Translations under genes and position numbers: made by a program
Notes under the pieces: generated by a model
Database searches by the model: none
Seen by the model: the letters and a program-made list of their open reading frames with translations, nothing else
Told to the model about the DNA's origin: nothing
NCBI GenBank assembly: GCA_910588425.1
Contig: CAJUPM010000001.1
Location: 98,827-162,826, forward strand
Reading direction: 5' to 3'
Origin: an uncultured Christensenellaceae bacterium
Lineage (GTDB): Bacteria > Bacillota > Clostridia > Christensenellales > Christensenellaceae
DNA: 64,000 nucleotides
Part shown: piece after piece, positions 58,467 through 64,000 of the stretch
How the letters are laid out: the number at the start of each line of letters is the position of its first letter
Numbering within the stretch: the first letter of the stretch is position 1

Positions 58467-59639
58467 ATGTTTAACGTCAAGAAACTGAACGCGATTTCTA
58501 CTGCCATTTACGATAAACTCCCCAAGAGCGACTATCTCGTCTCCTCGCATATCGAAGATGCGGAGGCGGATGCCTTTTTGGTGCGCAGCGCAGGCTGCCT
58601 GGATATGCCGCTTTCCGAGCGCAACCTGGCGTTTGCCCGGGCGGGCGCTGGCGTGAACAACCTGCCCATCGACCGCTGCACGGAGAAGGGGATTGTCGTG
58701 TTCAATACGCCGGGTGCCAATGCCAACGCCGTCAAGGAGCTGGTACTCTGCGCGCTGCTCGTTGCCTCCCGCAATGTCGTCGAGGGCGTGGAGTGGGCAA
58801 AGACGCTGATTGGAGAAGGCGATCAGATTCCCAAGCTGGTGGAAAAGGGAAAGAGCCAGTTTGTGGGCCCGGAAATTCAGGGAAAGACCCTGGGCGTCAT
58901 CGGCCTGGGCGCGGTAGGCGTGCTGGTGGCTAATGCGGCGACGAATGTCGGCATGGACGTCATCGGGTACGACCCGTATATCTCTATCGACAACGCATGG
59001 CACCTCTCGGACAGCGTCCACAAGGCGGCAAAGATGGAGGATCTGCTTTCCAAGGCCGATTATATTACCGTGCACGTCCCGCTGATGGAGCAGACGCGCG
59101 ATTATATCAGCTCTCCGGAGTTTGGCAAGATGAAGGACGGTGTCATCATTCTGAACTTTGCCCGGGGCGGCATCATTCGGGAGACCTCTCTGTTTGAAGC
59201 GCTAGACAGCGGGAAAGTCGCCAAATATATCACAGACTTCCCGGATGCCCGCTGCCTGATGCACGAAAACGTCATCTGCATTCCGCATCTTGGCGCATCT
59301 ACGCCGGAATCCGAGGAGAACTGCGCGGTGATGGCGGCCAACGAGATCAAGCACTTCCTGGAGCGCGGGAGCATCAAAAACTCGGTCAACATGCCAAACT
59401 GCCTGCTGGGCGAGCCGGTGCATCACCGCATTTCTGTGATTCACGACAACCTGCCCAATATGGTCAGCCAGATGACGGGCGTGCTGGCAAAGGAAGGATT
59501 GAACATTGAGGAGATGGTCAATAAATCCCGCGGGCAAATTGCCTATACCGTTTTCGATCTGAATGAGAAAATCTCGGAGCAGGCTATCGATGAGATTAAG
59601 GCCATCGGCGGAGTCATCAAAGTGCGGGAGATTGCATAA
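58467..59639 (+). CDS. serA: D-3-phosphoglycerate dehydrogenase
   Basis: 390 residues. NAD fold GVIGLGAVGVLVANAA, the catalytic Arg in LNFARGGIIRE-type text (ILNFARGGII), catalytic His in CIPHLGASTPESEE, and a C-terminal ACT domain (MVSQMTGVLAKEGLNIEEMVNKSRG) for serine feedback. The length fits the short serA form found with serC in Firmicutes. First step of serine synthesis from glycolysis. Confidence 0.96.
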   Translation: MFNVKKLNAISTAIYDKLPKSDYLVSSHIEDAEADAFLVRSAGCLDMPLSERNLAFARAGAGVNNLPIDRCTEKGIVVFNTPGANANAVKELVLCALLVASRNVVEGVEWAKTLIGEGDQIPKLVEKGKSQFVGPEIQGKTLGVIGLGAVGVLVANAATNVGMDVIGYDPYISIDNAWHLSDSVHKAAKMEDLLSKADYITVHVPLMEQTRDYISSPEFGKMKDGVIILNFARGGIIRETSLFEALDSGKVAKYITDFPDARCLMHENVICIPHLGASTPESEENCAVMAANEIKHFLERGSIKNSVNMPNCLLGEPVHHRISVIHDNLPNMVSQMTGVLAKEGLNIEEMVNKSRGQIAYTVFDLNEKISEQAIDEIKAIGGVIKVREIA

Positions 59640-59649
59640 AAGTCAGAGC

Positions 59650-59681
59650 AAAAAAAGAAGCGCATTAACGCTTCTTTTTTT
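59650..59681. terminator. bidirectional terminator
   Basis: AAAAAAAGAAGCG-CATTAA-CGCTTCTTTTTTT, 13-bp stem, between convergent serA and the deacetylase gene. Confidence 0.9.
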
Positions 59682-59691
59682 GTGCAGTTTC

Positions 59692-61137
59692 TTACCGTTT
59701 CCGCCAGACCTGCCCGCCCACGGGCTGGGAATCTGCAAAGCTGAACAGCTCGTCGATCGTAACGATCTGATAGCCCTGGGCAATGAGATCCGGGATGACC
59801 CGGGCCATCGCCTGATAGGTGGTATCGTAAATATCGTGGCAGAGGATGACGCGGCCGTCTTTTGCCTCGCTCATGATCATCTGGTAGATGAGATCCGGGT
59901 TTTTGCTCTTCCAGTCCTCGGAATCAATGGTCCAGTTGACCATGGGCATGTTTAGCTCCCGGCTCACCTGCTTGAGGTTGTCCTTGACATTGCCGTAAGT
60001 CGGCCGGATATAGCGGATTTCAAACCCGCTGGCCTCCCGGACGATGTCGTTGGTGCGGGTAATCTGATCTTTGATTTCCTCGATATTCAGCTTATTCGTG
60101 TCCTTATGCTCCCAGGTGTGGTTGGCAATTTCGTTGCCTTCGTCCACAGCGCGCTTGACGACATCCTTCCTGCTGCCCACGCGGTTGCCCACGACGCAGA
60201 AGGTTGCCCGGGCGTCATACTGCCTAAGCAGATCCAGGATTTTTGGCGTTACTTCGCTGTCCGGGCCGTCGTCGAAGGAGAGAGCGATCATGGGCTTAGA
60301 GGGATCCAGCATTCTGCCGCCGGATTCAAAGGGCTGGCGGTTGTCCTCAGGCCTGGGCTGGGGTTGTCCATAATTTTCGCTCAGGCGATACTGCATTTCT
60401 TTGCTCAAAATGGCGTTCAGGCTCTCATAGGAAAGGGAAACGGATAATATGCCAAGATCCGCCGCCGCGACTTCACTGCTGGAGAAATAGAGCTCGATGC
60501 CGCTGGCTGTCGGCAGTGCACGGCTGGCAATACCATCCAGCGGGCAGCTCTCGAAGGAGATCTCCTGGCCGGGATATGCCTCTGCGAGTGCGGCAGAGCA
60601 AAGATCTGCCAGCGGCTGCTGATAGCCGTCTGCGAACAGATCGCCGTCTACCAGCTGGCGCCCGGAAGCGATATCAAAGCTCAGGCATTCGGAGAAATAC
60701 TGCGGCGCCTCCTCTCCAGCTTTGCGGCTCCATCCAAACAGGCGGATGCTGGCAATATTGCCGTTCGTCCCGGCCTGAACCGAGCGGAAATCCATGAAAA
60801 GCCAGGCATGAGGCCGCTGGCTTTCCTGGCTGGCCAGGTTGCTGGCATCTTCTTTAAAAGAAGCGATTCTGCTATTGACTTTTTCTTCTATGACGGCATC
60901 CATGGCCTGGTTTTCCAGCCGCGGATAATAAACGGCGCAGGCAAACTCACCATCTTCCTTGATCTCCCCAGTCAGACCATATTGATCCAGCGTCGAGCGA
61001 TGCACAGAGAAATTTGGCGCAGCAGAAATTTCCGGGCTGGGGAGCGGCTGCTCCTCGGCTTTTTTACAGCCGGAAAACAAAGAAATACCCAAAGCAAAAC
61101 AAGCAAATACTGCAACAACTTTTCTAACGCGGTTCAT
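59692..61137 (-). CDS. PdaC-like lipoprotein polysaccharide deacetylase
   Basis: 481 residues from ATG of MNRVRKVVAVFACFALGISLFSGCKK, with GGAGG upstream; lipobox FSGC. Residues about 45-245 are a DUF3298/DUF4163-type module (YYPRLENQAMDAVI, LSFDIASGRQLVDGDLFADGY, IELYFSSSEVAAADLG); the C-terminal NodB domain has SFDDGPDSEVT (metal Asp), HTWEHKD (metal His pair), RPTYG, TIDSEDW and LCHDIYDTT. This layout is that of Bacillus PdaC, which de-N-acetylates MurNAc in peptidoglycan and gives lysozyme resistance. Substrate by analogy. Confidence 0.9.
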   Translation of the reverse strand: MNRVRKVVAVFACFALGISLFSGCKKAEEQPLPSPEISAAPNFSVHRSTLDQYGLTGEIKEDGEFACAVYYPRLENQAMDAVIEEKVNSRIASFKEDASNLASQESQRPHAWLFMDFRSVQAGTNGNIASIRLFGWSRKAGEEAPQYFSECLSFDIASGRQLVDGDLFADGYQQPLADLCSAALAEAYPGQEISFESCPLDGIASRALPTASGIELYFSSSEVAAADLGILSVSLSYESLNAILSKEMQYRLSENYGQPQPRPEDNRQPFESGGRMLDPSKPMIALSFDDGPDSEVTPKILDLLRQYDARATFCVVGNRVGSRKDVVKRAVDEGNEIANHTWEHKDTNKLNIEEIKDQITRTNDIVREASGFEIRYIRPTYGNVKDNLKQVSRELNMPMVNWTIDSEDWKSKNPDLIYQMIMSEAKDGRVILCHDIYDTTYQAMARVIPDLIAQGYQIVTIDELFSFADSQPVGGQVWRKR

Positions 61138-61300
61138 GACTGCCTCCAAATGATACGTTCCGTAGATAAGTATAGCAGGGAGAATCAAAAATGAACAGAT
61201 GGAAAAGCACATGTTACAAGATTTTGAATTTTGTATCCAGAAAGTTCTATTTGCAATTTTAGCCAATGCTTTTTGATGCCCGAATTTGAGCGAATCGGCC

Positions 61301-61329
61301 TTTACAAATTGGGAAAGATAAAATATAAT
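61301..61329 (+). promoter_or_regulatory. ileS promoter
   Basis: TTTACA (61301-61306), 17-base spacer, TATAAT (61324-61329); start near 61336, at the T-box leader. Confidence 0.72.
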
Positions 61330-61349
61330 AAAAACAGAATATACAGCGC

Positions 61350-61541
61350 CTGAAAAGACGCGGCAGGGAAAGGGAATCCAAAGCGAGCCGGGGAGAGTGC
61401 GAGCCTGGCGGAGAAAGCTTCCTTTGTTATCACTTTTCGAAAGGGCGCGCGCAGGCAGGCGTTATCTGCGCTCAAGTGCCCCGCAAGGGGAATTTAGGTG
61501 GTACCGCGGTCTCTTCGCCCTATAGCGAAGGGGCTTTTTTT
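61350..61541 (+). promoter_or_regulatory. T-box leader of ileS
   Basis: Core TGGTACCGCGG at 61499-61509, followed by a terminator (CTTCGC 61513-61518 with GCGAAG 61525-61530, then GGGGC and seven T). A specifier-like AUC (Ile) is at 61429-61431 in GUU-AUC-AC; stem GCGCAGG...CTGCGC (about 61450-61472) is a probable middle helix. The antiterminator would form between the T-box and upstream GC-rich bases. Specifier assignment is tentative. Confidence 0.85.
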
Positions 61542-61589
61542 ATGAGGCAGACTGGGAAAACAAACATCAGAAAACTGAGGAGTATGGAG

Positions 61590-64000
61590 ATGTATCAAAA
61601 AGTAAGCACGGATCTGAATTTTATCGGAAGAGAGGAAGAAGTGCTCTCCTTCTGGGAAAGAGAGCAGATCTTCAAAAAGGCGCAGGCGGCCGGCGAAGGG
61701 CGGCCGGAGTTTACCTTTTATGACGGCCCGCCCACCGCAAACGGCAAACCGCATATCGGCCATATTTTGACGCGCTGCATCAAGGATTTATTCCCGCGCT
61801 ATAAGGCGATGCAGGGCTATAATGTGCTGCGCAAGGCCGGCTGGGATACTCATGGTTTGCCCGTTGAGCTGGAAGTGGAAAAGCTGCTGCATCTGGACGG
61901 CAAGGAGCAGATCGAGCAGTATGGCGTCGAGCCGTTTATCCAGAAGTGCAAGGAGAGCGTCTGGAAATATAAGGGAGAATGGGAAGAGATGAGCCGTCGG
62001 GTGGGATACTGGGCGGATATGGAAAACCCCTATATCACTTACGACAACAACTACATCGAATCCGTCTGGTGGTCGCTCAAGCAGATTCACGAAAAGGGCC
62101 TGCTGTATAAGGGCCATAAGATCGTCCCCTATTGCCCGCGCTGCGGAACGGCGCTTTCCTCGCATGAGGTCGCCCAGGGGTATCAGGATGTAACCGAGCG
62201 CTCGGCCACGGCCATCTTCAAATGCACGGACGACGATGCCGCCTATCTGGCCTGGACGACCACGCCCTGGACGCTGCCTTCCAACGTCTGCCTGTGCGTC
62301 AACGCGAACGTGCAGTATGCCAAGGCAGTGAAGGATGGAAAAGCCTATATTCTGGCGAAGGATTTGGTGGAGCAGGTGCTGGGTGAGGGCGCTGAAATTG
62401 TGCAGACTTATCTGGGCAGCGAACTGGTGGGCAGAAGCTATGAGCCGCTGTTTGAATGCACAGCCAAGGCCTGCGAAGGCCAGGGCAAGGCGCACTACAT
62501 CATCGCAGATGATTATGTTACGACGACAGACGGCACGGGCATCGTGCACAACGCGCCGGCTTTCGGCGAGGATGACGCCCGGGTCTGCCGGGAAAATAAC
62601 CTGCCCTTCATTCAGCTGGTCAACACCAAAGGTGAGCTCTGCGGGGGAACGCCCTGGGACGGCATGTTCGTCAAGGATGCGGATCCCAAAGTCATCGAGG
62701 CGCTGGAAGAAAAGGGCTTGCTCTTTAATGCACCGGAATTCACGCATAGCTATCCCTTCTGCTGGCGCTGCAATACGCCGCTCATCTATTACGCCAGAAG
62801 CACCTGGTTCATCAAAATGACAGCACTGCACGACGAGCTGATGAAGAACAACGCCGGCGTCAACTGGCTGCCTGAAAATATCCGGGACGGCCGCATGGGC
62901 AACTTCCTGGATAACGTCATCGACTGGGGCATCTCCAGAGAGCGCTACTGGGGCACGCCGCTTCCCATCTGGGTCTGCGACTGCGGTCATATTCATGTGG
63001 TGGGCAGCATTGCAGAGCTCAAAGAGATGGGCGAGAACGTCCCGGATGATATCGAGCTGCATAAGCCGTTCATCGATAAAATCACGCTGAAGTGCCCCGA
63101 GTGCGGCGGCAGGATGCACCGGGTTCCGGAAGTCATCGACTGCTGGTATGATTCCGGCTCTATGCCCTTTGCCCAGTGGCACTATCCCTTTGAGCATAAG
63201 GAAGAATTCGAGAAGCGATTCCCGGCCAACTTCATCAGCGAGGCTGTGGACCAAACGCGCGGCTGGTTCTATACGCTGCTGGCCATCGGGACGGCGGTAT
63301 TCGGCAAGGCGCCATTTGAGAACTGCATCGTGCTGGGGCATGTGCAGGATAAGGACGGCCGCAAGATGAGCAAACATATCGGCAATGTCGTGGATCCGTG
63401 GTCTGTGCTGGATAAGCAGGGCGCGGACGCGGTGCGCTGGTACTTCTATTCCGGCTCTGCGCCCTGGCTGCCCAGCCGCTTCTATGGCGATGCAGTCTCG
63501 GAGGCACAGCGCAAGTTCATGGGGCCGCTCTGGAACACCTATGCGTTCTATATCCTCTATGCGGAGATCGACCAGTTCGACCCGACGGCGCACACGCTCT
63601 CGGATACGGAAAACCTCTCCATCATGGATCGCTGGGTGCTCTCCCGGCTGAATTCCACCGTCAGAAAAGTGACGGATTTCCTGGATGGATACCATATTAC
63701 TGAGGCGACGCGGGAGCTTGCGGCGTTTGTAGATGAGCTTTCCAACTGGTATGTCCGCCGCGGCAGAGAGCGCTACTGGGGCAGTGAGATGACGCAGGAT
63801 AAGATTGACGCGTATATGACGCTCTATACCGTCCTCGAGACGTTCATCCGCCTCATCGCGCCGTTTACGCCCTTCATCGCCGAGACGATTTATCAAAACC
63901 TCGTGCGCAGTGTAGACAAAAATGCGCCCGAGAGCGTGCATCTCTGCGCCTATCCCATGGCAGATGCCGCCCGCATCGATGAAAAGCTGGAAGAGAATAT
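61590..64000 (+). CDS. ileS: isoleucyl-tRNA synthetase, IleS2-type (3' end cut off)
   Basis: 803 codons are present; the gene runs past the window and so has no stop. ATG of [25 protein letters not shown] with GAGGAG upstream. Class I marks: [14 protein letters not shown] and KMSKHIGNV. The text [15 protein letters not shown] and KMSKH rather than the usual KMSKS point to the eukaryote-like IleS2 clade, of which some members give mupirocin tolerance. CP1 editing region [10 protein letters not shown] is kept. Regulated by the T-box just upstream. Confidence 0.96.
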   Translation, partial: MYQKVSTDLNFIGREEEVLSFWEREQIFKKAQAAGEGRPEFTFYDGPPTANGKPHIGHILTRCIKDLFPRYKAMQGYNVLRKAGWDTHGLPVELEVEKLLHLDGKEQIEQYGVEPFIQKCKESVWKYKGEWEEMSRRVGYWADMENPYITYDNNYIESVWWSLKQIHEKGLLYKGHKIVPYCPRCGTALSSHEVAQGYQDVTERSATAIFKCTDDDAAYLAWTTTPWTLPSNVCLCVNANVQYAKAVKDGKAYILAKDLVEQVLGEGAEIVQTYLGSELVGRSYEPLFECTAKACEGQGKAHYIIADDYVTTTDGTGIVHNAPAFGEDDARVCRENNLPFIQLVNTKGELCGGTPWDGMFVKDADPKVIEALEEKGLLFNAPEFTHSYPFCWRCNTPLIYYARSTWFIKMTALHDELMKNNAGVNWLPENIRDGRMGNFLDNVIDWGISRERYWGTPLPIWVCDCGHIHVVGSIAELKEMGENVPDDIELHKPFIDKITLKCPECGGRMHRVPEVIDCWYDSGSMPFAQWHYPFEHKEEFEKRFPANFISEAVDQTRGWFYTLLAIGTAVFGKAPFENCIVLGHVQDKDGRKMSKHIGNVVDPWSVLDKQGADAVRWYFYSGSAPWLPSRFYGDAVSEAQRKFMGPLWNTYAFYILYAEIDQFDPTAHTLSDTENLSIMDRWVLSRLNSTVRKVTDFLDGYHITEATRELAAFVDELSNWYVRRGRERYWGSEMTQDKIDAYMTLYTVLETFIRLIAPFTPFIAETIYQNLVRSVDKNAPESVHLCAYPMADAARIDEKLEEN

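Noticed and set aside
61788-63941. 717-codon open frame on the minus strand opposite ileS
   Set aside because: It is the antisense of a clearly coding, motif-bearing ileS; the long frame reflects GC-rich codon use and has no family features.
1-64000. CRISPR arrays, tRNA or rRNA genes, prophage
   Set aside because: No evenly spaced repeats, no tRNA-like cloverleaf noticed by eye, and no phage structural or integrase genes; the S24 repressor and HTH genes stand without phage neighbours.

Overview
The window looks like the chromosome of an anaerobic, fermentative low-GC-phylum bacterium (Bacillota, class Clostridia), but one with fairly GC-rich DNA. The reasons are the HPr kinase/WhiA/Crh-type cluster, T-box leaders before leuS and ileS, a ferredoxin-dependent 2-oxoacid oxidoreductase, CdaA/CdaR, an ANTAR regulator, a Spo0E-like peptide and many clostridial families of unknown function (DUF421/DUF4363, DUF1540, DUF1015, UPF0210). 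AT-rich sigma-A type promoters stand out against the GC-rich genes. I see no tRNA, rRNA, CRISPR array, prophage or intact insertion sequence. ileS runs off the right edge and rapZ off the left.

Layout. 0-7.5 kb, mostly minus strand: rapZ, murB and a solute-binding-like protein, then (after a small plus-strand ANTAR/acetyltransferase island) a cytidine deaminase-like gene, a Crh-like HPr, whiA, hprK and a Cof-type phosphatase. 7.6-13.7 kb: dnaE, a CrtO-like membrane protein, pfkA, an acetyltransferase and a mini-ORF resembling the C-terminus of homocysteine methyltransferases. 13.8-18 kb: a DNA-damage-type operon (self-cleaving S24 repressor, Y-family polymerase, radical SAM protein, DUF4130-type partner). 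18-26 kb: DUF4363/DUF421, then a two-component system with two lipoproteins, a Spo0E-like protein and cdaA-cdaR. 26-31.6 kb: FAD protein, Cys-rich ferredoxin, P-loop ATPase and the four-subunit oxoacid oxidoreductase. 31.8-39.2 kb: small metabolic genes (acetyltransferase, glutaredoxin-like, PHP phosphatase, QueT, LOG, ACT/UPF0210, PepF, TIM-barrel epimerase). 39.3-42.4 kb: three HTH regulators, an Rsm22-like methyltransferase and two DUF1540 proteins. 42.5-53 kb: leuS with T-box, then DUF1015-lysC-AEC transporter-purL. 53-64 kb: acyltransferase, lipoprotein, rarA, serC-serA, a PdaC-like deacetylase and T-box-ileS.

How it fits together. HprK with a Crh-like protein (Ser46 kept, His15 replaced by Lys) points to carbon catabolite control; pfkA, the oxoacid oxidoreductase and ferredoxins to fermentative carbon and electron flow; lysC, serC/serA and the T-box synthetase genes to amino-acid supply.

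The least ordinary things are: three decayed copies of gene 3' ends (beside the Cof-type gene, korC and the XRE pair); the repressor/polymerase/radical-SAM repair operon with a dyad over its promoter; a leaderless or micro-ORF-coupled ANTAR gene with a dead receiver; the redox cluster with a Cys-rich ferredoxin tail and an uncharacterised ATPase; and several operator-like dyads, the best being a 10-bp perfect inverted repeat between rarA and serC. No single feature proves a wholly new system; the repair operon and the FAD/ferredoxin/ATPase module are the best candidates.
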